This document shows positions 42,032-50,586 of a stretch of 64,000 nt of DNA, piece after piece (position 1 is the first letter of the stretch; each line of letters begins with the position of its first letter). Source of the DNA: Actinomadura macrotermitis (GTDB lineage: Bacteria > Actinomycetota > Actinomycetes > Streptosporangiales > Streptosporangiaceae); NCBI RefSeq assembly GCF_009604375.1, contig NZ_WEGH01000001.1, positions 558,001 to 622,000 of the forward strand, in the 5' to 3' direction. The position numbers were made by a program, and so were the translations under genes. The notes under the pieces were generated by a model. That model was given only the letters and a program-made list of their open reading frames with translations. It did not search any database and was not told the origin of the DNA.

Positions 42032-42229
42032 TCAGCCCGGGTCGCTCAGGCTCATCGGGTAGACGACGGCGTCGCCGTCCAGCAGGACCACCTGCTCGAT
42101 CCCGTCGGCGCGCAGGGCGCGCCAGTTCTCCCCCAGCCACGTCTCCGCGTCGGCCTGGGTGGAGAACGTCTCCTCCGACGTCCCGGCCACCTCCCCGCCG
42201 GGCTTCTCCAACCGCCAGCTCCACGCCAT
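42032..42229 (-). CDS. Small conserved actinobacterial protein
   Basis: 65 residues starting MAWSWRLEKPGG, with TQADAETWLGENWRALRADGIEQVVLLDG in the middle and ending in YPMSLSDPG. Related short proteins with the MAWSWR start are widespread in actinobacteria, with no known function. ATG 42229 has GGGAGG 8 nt upstream and was preferred over the ATG at 42274. Confidence 0.7.
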   Translation of the reverse strand: MAWSWRLEKPGGEVAGTSEETFSTQADAETWLGENWRALRADGIEQVVLLDGDAVVYPMSLSDPG

Positions 42230-42278
42230 CTGCTCGACCTCCCAGTCACCCCTGTCGCCGCCGACACTAGTCATTCGA

Positions 42279-43121
42279 TCAGCCTCCCGACTCGATGGCC
42301 GCGCGCAACGCCTCGGGCGTCCCGGTCTTGTCGGCCGGGAGCAGGACGCCGTTCAGCCGGACGGCGGGCGTGCCCTGCAGGCCGGCGGCCAGGTAGCCGC
42401 GGCTGACGGCCAGCACCGACGCCGACTCCTGCTGCGAGGTCACGCACTTGCGGAAGACCTCGTCGGTGATGCCGAGGGGCGCCGCGTAGGACACCAGGTC
42501 GTCCAGTTCGTAGCCGCGGGTGTTCAGCGTGGCGGGCTGATGCTCGTAGAGCGCGTCCTGGTAGGCGAGCCAGTGCGCGCCGTCGCCGAGGCAGCGCTGG
42601 GCGGACGCGGCGCGCAGCGAGTTGCCGTAGGCGGGCTCGGTGCCGGCGGAGAACACCACCAGCGGCCGGAAGACGACCTTGGCCTTGCCCGCGACGGCGA
42701 GCTCTTTCAGCATCGGGTCGTGCATCTTGTCGAACTTGCCGCAGTGGTCGCAGGCGAAGTCCTCGTAGACCTCCACCAGCGGCCGTTCGACGCCGGGCCG
42801 GGCCATGGCGAGGCTGCCGTCGGGGCCGGGCCGGGCCTCGGCGCCGCCCGCGACCTGGCCGACCTTCAGCTCGACCGGCCCGCCGCCGCCTCCGCCGCCC
42901 TTGTCGTCGCCGCGCAGGACCAGCACGATCGCGATGGCCGCCACCAGCAGGATCGTCAGCGCGCCGGCGACCAGCGCGATCGCCAGGCCGGGGCCGCGGC
43001 GCGGCGGCTGCGGCATCGGCGGGCCGGGCGCCCAGGGCATGCCCGGAGGGCCGGGCGGCCCGTAGCCGGGGCCGCCGGGGGGCTGCGCGCCGGGCCATGG
43101 CGCGTTGGGGGGTTCGCCCAC
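42279..43121 (-). CDS. Membrane-anchored DsbA-like thioredoxin-fold protein
   Basis: 280 residues. A Pro/Gly-rich cytoplasmic N-terminus (1-40), one transmembrane helix (about 46-70), a Gly linker, then a thioredoxin fold with FACDHCGKFD (CDHC active site) and the cis-Pro region GTPAVRLNG. Likely an extracytoplasmic oxidoreductase that makes or breaks disulfides in exported proteins. GTG start follows GAGGAGA. Confidence 0.9.
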   Translation of the reverse strand: MGEPPNAPWPGAQPPGGPGYGPPGPPGMPWAPGPPMPQPPRRGPGLAIALVAGALTILLVAAIAIVLVLRGDDKGGGGGGGPVELKVGQVAGGAEARPGPDGSLAMARPGVERPLVEVYEDFACDHCGKFDKMHDPMLKELAVAGKAKVVFRPLVVFSAGTEPAYGNSLRAASAQRCLGDGAHWLAYQDALYEHQPATLNTRGYELDDLVSYAAPLGITDEVFRKCVTSQQESASVLAVSRGYLAAGLQGTPAVRLNGVLLPADKTGTPEALRAAIESGG

Positions 43122-43210
43122 GGGATCTCCTCGCGTCGAAGAACACTGCGAACGTATCGTCTCCCCTGTTGATGACCGATTCCCACCGCCGCCTAGAGTT
43201 TTCGATCACC

Positions 43211-44029
43211 ATGGACATCGAAACACTGACGGGCGGCGGCCTGCCGCGCCGCGAGGTGCCCGGCGGGCACGAGCTCGCGGCCCCGGACGGGCGGCGGTTC
43301 CTGGTCGCGGCCGGGCCGGGCGCCCGGCCGGAACCGGTCGCCGGCGCGGTCTACGACGCGGTGCTGCTGGACCTTGAGGACGTTCCCGGCCATCTGGGGT
43401 GGCTGCGCCGCACCGGGGCGGTGACGGCGCGGACCGCCGTGCACGCCCTGCCGGGCGGGCGGCTCCGCCCGGCCGAGCTGGCGCGGCGCCTGCGGCACTG
43501 GGCGGACGGCCCGCCGCGCCGCACGCTGGTGCTCGGCGGGTCCCGGTCGGGCAAGTCCGCCGAGGCCGAGCTGCGGCTGATCGCCGAGCCGGCGGTCACC
43601 TACGTGGCGACCGGCGCGACCGGGTCGGACGATCCGGAGTGGGCGGCGCGGGTCGCCGCGCACCGCGACCGGCGGCCCGCCTGGTGGGAGACGGTCGAGA
43701 CCACCGACGTGGCGGACGTGCTGGCCTCCCACGACGGGGTCCTGCTGGTGGACGGCATCGGCACCTGGGTCGCGGCGGCGATGGACGAGACCGGCGCGTG
43801 GGACGACCCCGCCGCCGTCGCTCCCCGGGTGGACGCGCTGGTCGCGGCCTGGCGCGGCACGGCGGCGCGGGTGGTGGCGGTCAGCGACGAGGTCGGGCTG
43901 TCGCTGGTGCCCACGACGGCGTCCGGGCGGCTGTTCCGCGACGTGCTCGGCTCGCTGAACCAGCGGCTGGCGGCCGAGGCCGAGGACGCCGCGCTGGTCG
44001 TCGCGGGCCGCGTGCTGGACCTGCCGTGA
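43211..44029 (+). CDS. cobU: Adenosylcobinamide kinase/guanylyltransferase with vestigial N-terminal domain
   Basis: 272 residues. Residues about 104-272 are CobU: Walker A GGSRSGKS at 109-116, YVATGA, the guanylylated-His region VAAHRDRRP, and DEVGLSLVP. It activates adenosylcobinamide with GTP for cobalamin. Residues 1-100 look like the C-terminal half of the metallo-beta-lactamase-like domain fused to CobU in many actinomycetes (YDAVLLDL, LRRTGAVT, ELARRLRHWA), without the zinc-binding HxHxDH part. Coupled to cobS by GTGA. Confidence 0.9.
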   Translation: MDIETLTGGGLPRREVPGGHELAAPDGRRFLVAAGPGARPEPVAGAVYDAVLLDLEDVPGHLGWLRRTGAVTARTAVHALPGGRLRPAELARRLRHWADGPPRRTLVLGGSRSGKSAEAELRLIAEPAVTYVATGATGSDDPEWAARVAAHRDRRPAWWETVETTDVADVLASHDGVLLVDGIGTWVAAAMDETGAWDDPAAVAPRVDALVAAWRGTAARVVAVSDEVGLSLVPTTASGRLFRDVLGSLNQRLAAEAEDAALVVAGRVLDLP

Positions 44030-44754
44030 TCGACGGCCTGCGCCTGGCGGTGACGCTGCTGACCGTCGTGCCGCTGAAGGTCGGCCGGGTGGACCGGGAC
44101 GCCGCCCGCTGGGCGATGGTCCTGGCGCCGCTCACCGGCCTGGTCGTCGGCGGCGGCGCGGCGCTGGTGCTGCTCGCGGCCCGCCCGCTCGGCCTGAGCC
44201 CGCTGCTCGGCGCGGCCCTCGCGGTCGGCGCGACGGCGGCGCTGACCCGCGCCCTGCACCTGGACGGCCTGGCCGACCTCGCCGACGGCCTCGGCAGCCG
44301 CAGACCGGCCGCGGACGCCCTGGCGATCATGAAGCGGTCCGACATCGGCCCGTTCGGCGTGGTGACGCTGCTGTTCGTGCTGTTCATCCAGGTCGCGGCG
44401 CTGGCGGCGGCGCCGCACCCGGCGCTCGCGGTCCTGGTCGCCGCGGTGGCCGGGCGGCTCGCGCTGCCGTGGGCCTGCCGCGCCGGGGTGCCGTCGGCGC
44501 GGCCGGGCGGCCTCGGCGACCTGGTCGCCGGGACCGTCCCGGTGCGCGCGCTGGTGCCGCTGACCGCCGTCGTCGCCGCGGCGGCCGCGGTCGCCGGGTG
44601 GCCCGGCGTGCTCGCGGTCGCGGCGGGGCTCGCGGCGGCGCTGGCGATGCTGTGGCACGCCGGGCGGCGGCTCGGCGGGGTGACCGGGGACGTCCTCGGC
44701 GCCCTGGTGGAGATCGCGGTCACCGCCGCCATCGTCGTGCTCAGCGCGCGTTGA
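44026..44754 (+). CDS. cobS: Adenosylcobinamide-GDP ribazoletransferase (cobalamin synthase)
   Basis: 242-residue membrane enzyme that joins adenosylcobinamide-GDP to alpha-ribazole. Motifs LHLDGLADLADGLGS and MKRSDIGPFGV bind metal and nucleotide, and about seven hydrophobic segments follow. The GTG start overlaps the cobU stop. No cobT gene is in the window. Confidence 0.96.
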   Translation: MIDGLRLAVTLLTVVPLKVGRVDRDAARWAMVLAPLTGLVVGGGAALVLLAARPLGLSPLLGAALAVGATAALTRALHLDGLADLADGLGSRRPAADALAIMKRSDIGPFGVVTLLFVLFIQVAALAAAPHPALAVLVAAVAGRLALPWACRAGVPSARPGGLGDLVAGTVPVRALVPLTAVVAAAAAVAGWPGVLAVAAGLAAALAMLWHAGRRLGGVTGDVLGALVEIAVTAAIVVLSAR

Positions 44755-44764
44755 CACCGCGTGC

Positions 44765-47446
44765 TCAGCGCACGGCGAGCGCCCTTCTGGCGTAGGCGCG
44801 CACGTCGGCGTCGGTGTCGGCGCCCGCCGCCTCCAGCGCCGCCGCGACGGCCGGGTCGTCCGCCCACCGGCCGAGGGAGATCACCGCGGCCTTGCGCACG
44901 TCCAGGTGCGGGTCGGCGAGCGCCTTGATCAGCGGGTCGGCGGCCAGCGCCGGATCGGCGGCGGCGAGGCCCCGGGCGGCGCCGGTGCGCACCTGCCAGG
45001 CCGGGTCGTGCAGCGCGGCGACGGCGGCCTGGTCGTGCGGCGGCGGGCAGCCGATCCCGGCGAGCGCCTCCAGCGCCGCCGCCCGCACCAGCGGGTCGGC
45101 GTCGGCGAGCAGCGCGTCCGGCGGGACGGACGGGTCGCCGATCGTGCCGAGGCCGTGCGCGACGGCCACCCGCACCTCGCGCGCGGAGTCGGCGGCGGCC
45201 CGCGCCACCCCGGCGGCGTCGTCGTGGGCGACCAGGCCCCGCACGGCCTGCAGCCGGACCCGGTGGTCGGGGTCGGTGAGCGCGACGGCGTACAGGGCCG
45301 CGTCGCCGAGGCGCAGCGCCCGCAGCACGTCCAGGACGACGGCGCGGACCTGCGCGTCCGGGCTGTCCAGGACGGCGATCAGGTCCGCGCGGACGGCGGG
45401 CGTGGCGGGCAGCACCTCCACCAGCTCGCGCAGCGCGGTCGCGGCGGCGTGCCGGACCGACCCGTGCGGGTCGGCGAGCGCGCCCGCGAGCGCCCCGGCG
45501 ACCCCGTCCGGCACGACCTCGGTCAGCGTCGCGACGGCCGCGCGCCGCACCTTGGGGTCGGGATCGGCCAGGTAGGGCGTGATCGCGGCGAGGTCGGGGC
45601 CGCGCTCGGCCAGTTCCAGCAGCTCCAGGATGCGCGGGGAGCGGCCGACGGCCGGGCCGCGCCGCGCCTCCCCGCCGGCCGCCGCGGGCGCCGCGGTGAA
45701 GCCCTCGTCGGCGGCGCCGAGCACGACGGGCTCGCCCGGCTCGGGCACGGTGAACTCCTCCACCGGCACGATGTAGGGCGCGACGGGCCGCTTGACGAAC
45801 TCCATCAGCCCGTCCTCGCGCCGCCGCAGGTTGAGGTGGAAGAACCACTCGGCGTCGTCGCGCTCGGGCAGGTCGGCGCGGTCGTGGTAGAGGCCCCAGC
45901 GGCTCTCGGCCCGCGTCAGCGACGACCGGGCGGCCATCTCGGCGCAGTCGCGGATGAAGGTGACCTCGGCGCAGCGCATCAGCTCGTGCGGGGTGCGCGC
46001 GCCCATCTGCGCGATCTCGGTCTCCATCCGGGCGAACGTCTCGACCGCGAGCGCGAGCTTGGCGCCGGTCTTCGGCGGCGCGACGTAGTCGTTGACGAAC
46101 CGGCGCAGCTTGTACTCCACCTGCGGCTGCGGCGGCCCGCCGGGGTTGCGCAGCGGCCGGTAGATCAGCTCGTGCGCGGCCCGCACCTGGTCCTCGGGCA
46201 GCGCGGCGGGCGCGTCCTGCGGGTGGGACGCGGCGTGCTCGCCGGCCAGGTCGCCGAAGACGAACGCGCCGATCATGTAGTTGTGCGGGACGCAGGCCAG
46301 GTCGCCCGCCGCGTACAGGCCGGGGACGGTGGTGCGGGCGTGCTCGTCCACCCACACGCCCGACGCCGAGTGCCCGCCGCAGAGGCCGATCTCGGAGATG
46401 TGCATCTCCACGTCGTGGGTGCGGTAGTCGTGGCCGCGCCCGGCGTGGAAGGTGCCGCGGGTCGGCCGCTCGGTGGTGTGCAGGATGTCCTCGAGCGCGG
46501 TGAGCGTCTCGTCGGGCAGGTGGCTCAGCTTGAGGTAGATCGGGCCGCGCGCGGAGTCGATCTCGCGTTTGACCTCGGCCATCATCTGCCCGGACCAGTA
46601 GTCGCAGTCGACGAACCGCTCCCCGGCGGCGTTGACCTGGTAGCCGCCGAAGGGGTTGGCCACGTAGGCGCAGGCCGGCCCGTTGTAGTCCTTGATCAGC
46701 GGGTTGATCTGGAAGCACTCGATGCCGCTCAGCTCGGCCCCGGCGTGGTAGGCCATGGCGTAGCCGTCGCCGGCGTTGGTCGGGTTCTCGTAGGTGCCGT
46801 ACAGGTAGCCGCTCGCGGGCAGGCCGAGCCGCCCGCACGGCCCGGTCGCCAGGATCACCGCGCCCGCCGCGACGGTGACGAACTCGCCGGTGCGGGTGTC
46901 GAACCCGACCGCGCCGACCGCCCGGCCGTTCTCGGTGAGGACGCGCACCGGCATCACCCGGTTCTCGATCCGCACCTTCTCCCGGATGGAGCGCTGCCGC
47001 AGCACCCGGTACAGGACCTTCTTGACGTCCTTGCCCTCGGGCATGGGCAGCACGTAGGAGCCGGAGCGGTGCACCCGGCGCACGGCGTACTCGCCGTGCT
47101 CGTCCTTTTCGAACTTCACCCCGTACCTCTCCAGGCGCTTGACCATGGCGAAGCCGCGGGTGGCGGTCTGGTGGACGGTCGCCTGGTTGACGATCCCGTC
47201 GTTGGCGCGGGTGATCTCGGCGACGTAGTCGGCGGGCTCGGCCTTGCCGGGGACGACGGCGTTGTTGACGCCGTCCATGCCCATGGCGAGGGCGCCGGAG
47301 TGCCGCACGTGCGCCTTCTCCAGCAGCAGCACCGACGCGCCGTGCTCGGCGGCGGTGATCGCGGCCATGGTGCCGGCGGTGCCGCCGCCGACGACGAGCA
47401 CGTCGCAGCGCAGCTCGCGGCGCTCGGCGGGGTCGGGGATCCGCAT
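44765..47446 (-). CDS. AprA/fumarate reductase-like flavoprotein fused to HEAT repeats
   Basis: 893 residues. Residues 1-560 are a fumarate-reductase-family flavoprotein: FAD motif VVGGGTAGTMAA (18-29), RHSGALAMGMDGVNN, GYLYGTYENPTNAGDGYA, KDYNGPACAYVANPFGGYQVN and PGLYAAGDLACVPHNYM. The order and the KDxxGP segment resemble adenylylsulfate reductase AprA more than fumarate reductase. Residues about 605-893 are some nine HEAT/PBS-lyase-like repeats (pattern LADPDPxVRRAAxxxL), not normal for either family. It ends an operon with an ABC transporter and an AprB-like ferredoxin. It may reduce or oxidise an imported sulfur compound; inference. Confidence 0.83.
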   Translation of the reverse strand: MRIPDPAERRELRCDVLVVGGGTAGTMAAITAAEHGASVLLLEKAHVRHSGALAMGMDGVNNAVVPGKAEPADYVAEITRANDGIVNQATVHQTATRGFAMVKRLERYGVKFEKDEHGEYAVRRVHRSGSYVLPMPEGKDVKKVLYRVLRQRSIREKVRIENRVMPVRVLTENGRAVGAVGFDTRTGEFVTVAAGAVILATGPCGRLGLPASGYLYGTYENPTNAGDGYAMAYHAGAELSGIECFQINPLIKDYNGPACAYVANPFGGYQVNAAGERFVDCDYWSGQMMAEVKREIDSARGPIYLKLSHLPDETLTALEDILHTTERPTRGTFHAGRGHDYRTHDVEMHISEIGLCGGHSASGVWVDEHARTTVPGLYAAGDLACVPHNYMIGAFVFGDLAGEHAASHPQDAPAALPEDQVRAAHELIYRPLRNPGGPPQPQVEYKLRRFVNDYVAPPKTGAKLALAVETFARMETEIAQMGARTPHELMRCAEVTFIRDCAEMAARSSLTRAESRWGLYHDRADLPERDDAEWFFHLNLRRREDGLMEFVKRPVAPYIVPVEEFTVPEPGEPVVLGAADEGFTAAPAAAGGEARRGPAVGRSPRILELLELAERGPDLAAITPYLADPDPKVRRAAVATLTEVVPDGVAGALAGALADPHGSVRHAAATALRELVEVLPATPAVRADLIAVLDSPDAQVRAVVLDVLRALRLGDAALYAVALTDPDHRVRLQAVRGLVAHDDAAGVARAAADSAREVRVAVAHGLGTIGDPSVPPDALLADADPLVRAAALEALAGIGCPPPHDQAAVAALHDPAWQVRTGAARGLAAADPALAADPLIKALADPHLDVRKAAVISLGRWADDPAVAAALEAAGADTDADVRAYARRALAVR

Positions 47447-48189
47447 CAGACGGCCTCTTTCGTCTCGTCGCGGGCACCGAGCGCGCTGAGCAGCCGGTCC
47501 CGCAGGATGTGGTCGGGGGCGCCGGTGCCGGGGCGGACCTCGGCGGCGACGCCGCGCGGGCCGAGCACCACGACCCGGTCGCCGATCAGCAGCGCCTCGT
47601 CGACGTCGTGGGTCACGAACACCACGGTGGCGGGGGCACTCGCCAGCACCTCCACCAGCAGGCGCTGCATGGTGGCGCGGGTCTGGGCGTCCAGGGCGCC
47701 GAACGGCTCGTCCATGAGGATCGCGCGGGGCTCGCCGGCGAGGGCGCGGGCGAGCTGGACGCGCTGGCGCATCCCGCCCGACAGCTCGCGCGGCAGCCGT
47801 CCGGCGGCGTCGGCGAGGCCGACGCGCTCCAGCCAGTGCGCGGCGCGCTCGCGGCGCTCCCCGCGCGGGACGCCGCGGATGGCCAGGGGCAACTCGACAT
47901 TGCGGCGGGCGGTCCGCCACGGCAGCAGGGCGTCGTCTTGGAAGACCAGCGCGCGGTCGGCCGACGGCCCGGTGACCGGTTCGCCGCCCGCGGTGACCCG
48001 CCCGGCGGCGGCGGGCAGCAGCCCGGCGAACGCGCGCAGCAGGGTGGACTTGCCGCAGCCGGACGGTCCGGCGATCACCAGCACCTCGCCGGGCCGCACG
48101 TCCAGGTCCAGGTCGGTGACGACGGGACGGCCGCCGTAGCCGAGCGCGACGCCCTCGGCGCGCAGGGCGAGCCCGTCGGGTCCGCTCAT
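47446..48189 (-). CDS. ABC transporter ATP-binding protein, nitrate/sulfonate/taurine type
   Basis: 247 residues: Walker A GPSGCGKST, Q-loop VFQDDALLPWRTARRNV, signature LSGGMRQRVQLARAL, Walker B ILMDEPFGALD, switch His in VFVTHDVDEAL. The DALLPWRTARRNV and FGALDAQTR sequences are typical of the SsuB/TauB/NrtD branch. ATG overlaps the permease stop; its own stop shares a base with the next gene's ATG. Confidence 0.93.
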   Translation of the reverse strand: MSGPDGLALRAEGVALGYGGRPVVTDLDLDVRPGEVLVIAGPSGCGKSTLLRAFAGLLPAAAGRVTAGGEPVTGPSADRALVFQDDALLPWRTARRNVELPLAIRGVPRGERRERAAHWLERVGLADAAGRLPRELSGGMRQRVQLARALAGEPRAILMDEPFGALDAQTRATMQRLLVEVLASAPATVVFVTHDVDEALLIGDRVVVLGPRGVAAEVRPGTGAPDHILRDRLLSALGARDETKEAV

Positions 48190-48947
48190 GAGGTCCTCCA
48201 GCGGGTGAGGCGGCGGCCAGCGAGCTCGACCGCGGCGGAGGTCAGCCAGCCCAGCAGCCCGATCGTGATCATCCCGACCAGCACGCCGGGGTAGTCGACG
48301 ATCGTGTAGGCCTGCCAGGTGCGGTAGCCGGTGCCGAAGTCGCCCGAGATCATCTCGGCGGAGATCACGCAGATCCAGGCGACGCCCATGCCGACCGACA
48401 GGCCGCCGAACACCCCGGGCAGCACGCCCGGCAGCACCACCTGGGCGAGGACCCGCAGCCGGCCGCCGCCGAGCGTGCGCACCGCCTCCTCCCAGACCGC
48501 CGGCAGCGCCCGCACCGCGTGCCGGGTGCTGACCAGGACGGGGAAGAACGCCGCGACGAAGGTGATGAACACGATCCCCTGCTCGTTGGCGGGGAACAGC
48601 AGGATCGCGACGGGCACGAGCGCGATCGCCGGGATCGGCCGGGCCACCTCGAACAGCGGCTGCAGCAGGTTCGCCGCCCACCGCGACCGGGCGACGGCGA
48701 TGCCGAGGGCGATGCCGAGGACGGCGGCGAGCGCGAACCCGGACAGGATGCGCACCAGGCTCTGCGCGACGTCCTCGTAGAAGCGGGCCTGGCCGAGCTG
48801 GCGGCCGAACTCGCGGGCCACCTCCAGCGGGCCGGGGAACCGGTCGAACCGGACCCACAGCCGGACGTTCGCGCTGGTCAGCGCGTGCCAGGCGAGCAGC
48901 GCGGCGGCGAGCGACGCCGCTCTGACCACGATCGGGGGGATCCTCAC
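48186..48947 (-). CDS. ABC transporter permease, nitrate/sulfonate/taurine type
   Basis: 253 residues with six transmembrane segments. The coupling-loop (EAA) motif lies in WEEAVRTLGGGRLRVLAQVVLPGVLPGVFGGLSVG, as in SsuC/TauC. The VARPIPAIALVPVAILLF stretch is also characteristic. GTG overlaps the binding-protein stop. Substrate not set by sequence. Confidence 0.93.
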   Translation of the reverse strand: MRIPPIVVRAASLAAALLAWHALTSANVRLWVRFDRFPGPLEVAREFGRQLGQARFYEDVAQSLVRILSGFALAAVLGIALGIAVARSRWAANLLQPLFEVARPIPAIALVPVAILLFPANEQGIVFITFVAAFFPVLVSTRHAVRALPAVWEEAVRTLGGGRLRVLAQVVLPGVLPGVFGGLSVGMGVAWICVISAEMISGDFGTGYRTWQAYTIVDYPGVLVGMITIGLLGWLTSAAVELAGRRLTRWRTS

Positions 48948-50329
48948 GCGCGCCGCACCGCCTCGTCGTAGGAGACCGCCTTGGCGCCGGGGTGGGCCGA
49001 CAGGTACCTCTGCGCGCCCTCCTGGGTGGCGAACGGCTTGAACGCCGCGCCGTCGGCGACCCAGATCTGCTTGTCGGCGAACCAGCGGGTGCCGTTGGCG
49101 GCGTCGGGGACGTAGACGGCCCGGATCTGCTTGCCCTGCAGCGCCCTGACGTTGCGCAGCAGGCACACCGCGTCGGCGACGGGCCGCGGCGCGGCCTCCC
49201 CCGCCACCCAGACCTCGCCGGCGGTGGCCGGGTCGGTGACGGGCTTCTTGCAGACCTCGTCGGTGCCCTTGATCCGGGCGGGTTCGACGGCCGGGAGGTT
49301 CGCCTGCTTCAGGTAGGAGTCGTTGATGAAGGACTGGACGTCCAGGGGCTTCTGCAGCACCCCGATCGACTTCAGGAACGGGACGTCCTGCGCGAACGCG
49401 GCGCGCAGCTCCGGCTTGATCTCGGTGCCGAACGTGGCGATGCCGCCCGCGCCGTTGTAGAGGTAGACGGTCTCGGCGGGCAGCCCGGTCGCGGACGCGA
49501 CCGACTCGGCGGCCTTGACCGGCTCGGTGTTGAGGTAGCGGGTCGCGTCGGCCTGCGCGCCGAGGAAGGCCTGCAGCACCTTGCCCTTCTCCCCCGCGAA
49601 CGCCTTGCGGACCACCACGCCGTGGAAGGTCGGCACGCCGAGGGAGCCGCCGTCGTACAGCAGCCGCGCCTGCCCCTTGTTCACCAGCAGGCCGGGCCAG
49701 GCGACGAACTGGGCGAGCCCGGCGGCGCCGCCGGACTGCAGCTTGGACGCGCCGACCGACGGCTGCTGGTTCTCGACCTTGACGTCCTTGGCCGGGTCCA
49801 GGCCGAGCCGCTTGAACGCCTGCACGAACGTGCCGTGCCCGGCCGAGCCGACGCTGGTGGAGACCGTCCTGCCGCGCAGGTCGCGCAGCGTCCTGGCGGT
49901 GGAGCCGTTGGCGACGACGACGCTGTTCAGCGCGCCGCGCAGGTTGTAGCCGGTGATCGAGACCAGCTCGGTGCGGGCGTCGCCGCCCTGCGCCTGCGCC
50001 CGGGACCCGTTGATCAGCAGCGGGTAGTCGCCCATCGAGCCGATGTCGATCTTCCCGGCGAGCATCTGCGCGGTGATCGGGGCGCCGGTGTCGTAGTCCT
50101 GCCAGACGACGGAGTACCTGCGGCCCTCGGCCTTGCCGAGCTCGGCCAGGCGCTTCTCGAAGTAGCCGAGCGAGCGCAGCAGCGTCCCGGCGGTGACGGT
50201 GTTGATCGTCTTGGACTGGTAGCCGACCACGACGCGGACGGCGCCGCCGCTGTCGGCGTTCCCGGCGACCGTGCAGCCGGCGGCCAGGGGGAGGAGGGCA
50301 GCGGCGGCGGCAGCGGTGAGGCGTCTCAT
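48944..50329 (-). CDS. ABC substrate-binding lipoprotein with NosL-like C-terminal domain
   Basis: 461 residues. Lipobox Cys19 (LAAGCTVAG). Residues about 30-345 are an SsuA/TauA/NrtA-like type II periplasmic-binding fold (GYQSKTINTVTAGTLLRSLGYFEKRL, DIGSMGDYPLLINGSRAQ). The extra 110 residues (about 350-461) resemble NosL, the copper-binding accessory protein of N2O reductase: RAVYVPDAANGTRWF, then FKPFATQEGAQRYLSAHPGA and SYDEA. The NosL CxxCGM copper motif is not present. An AAGGA site precedes the ATG. Confidence 0.82.
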   Translation of the reverse strand: MRRLTAAAAAALLPLAAGCTVAGNADSGGAVRVVVGYQSKTINTVTAGTLLRSLGYFEKRLAELGKAEGRRYSVVWQDYDTGAPITAQMLAGKIDIGSMGDYPLLINGSRAQAQGGDARTELVSITGYNLRGALNSVVVANGSTARTLRDLRGRTVSTSVGSAGHGTFVQAFKRLGLDPAKDVKVENQQPSVGASKLQSGGAAGLAQFVAWPGLLVNKGQARLLYDGGSLGVPTFHGVVVRKAFAGEKGKVLQAFLGAQADATRYLNTEPVKAAESVASATGLPAETVYLYNGAGGIATFGTEIKPELRAAFAQDVPFLKSIGVLQKPLDVQSFINDSYLKQANLPAVEPARIKGTDEVCKKPVTDPATAGEVWVAGEAAPRPVADAVCLLRNVRALQGKQIRAVYVPDAANGTRWFADKQIWVADGAAFKPFATQEGAQRYLSAHPGAKAVSYDEAVRRA

Positions 50330-50342
50330 TCTCGTCTTTCCT

Positions 50343-50570
50343 TCAGCGGAGCAGGTAGGGCATGTTCACGGTCACCGCGCCCGTCGGGCAGCGGTCGGCG
50401 CAGGGGCCGCAGTACCAGCACTCGTCGACGTGCATGTAGGCCTTGCCGGTCTCGGGGTGGATGGCCAGGGCGTCGAGGGGGCAGACGTCGACGCAGAGGG
50501 TGCAGCCGTCGATGCAGAGCGCCTCGTCCACCGTCACCGGGACGTCGGCGCGGGAGTCGACCAGCGACAT
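50343..50570 (-). CDS. 2[4Fe-4S] ferredoxin, AprB-like
   Basis: 75 residues with two cluster motifs: Cys19, 23, 26, 30 and Cys51, 54, 57, 61. The stretch KAYMHVDECWYCGPCADRCPTGAV parallels the AprB segment around its second cluster. The AprB C-terminal tail is missing (AprB is about twice as long). Probable electron partner of the AprA-like flavoprotein four genes downstream. GGAG precedes the ATG; 13 nt before the binding protein. Confidence 0.86.
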   Translation of the reverse strand: MSLVDSRADVPVTVDEALCIDGCTLCVDVCPLDALAIHPETGKAYMHVDECWYCGPCADRCPTGAVTVNMPYLLR

Positions 50571-50586
50571 GGGGGTCTCCAGGGGG

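Noticed and set aside
44765-47446. Flavoprotein as succinate dehydrogenase SdhA
   Set aside because: No SdhB, SdhC or SdhD neighbours, the partner is an AprB-like small ferredoxin, and the KDxxGP segment is AprA-like.
43881-47477. Leftward frame of 1198 codons overlapping the flavoprotein
   Set aside because: Out-of-frame shadow of the AprA-like gene; Arg-rich with no domain.
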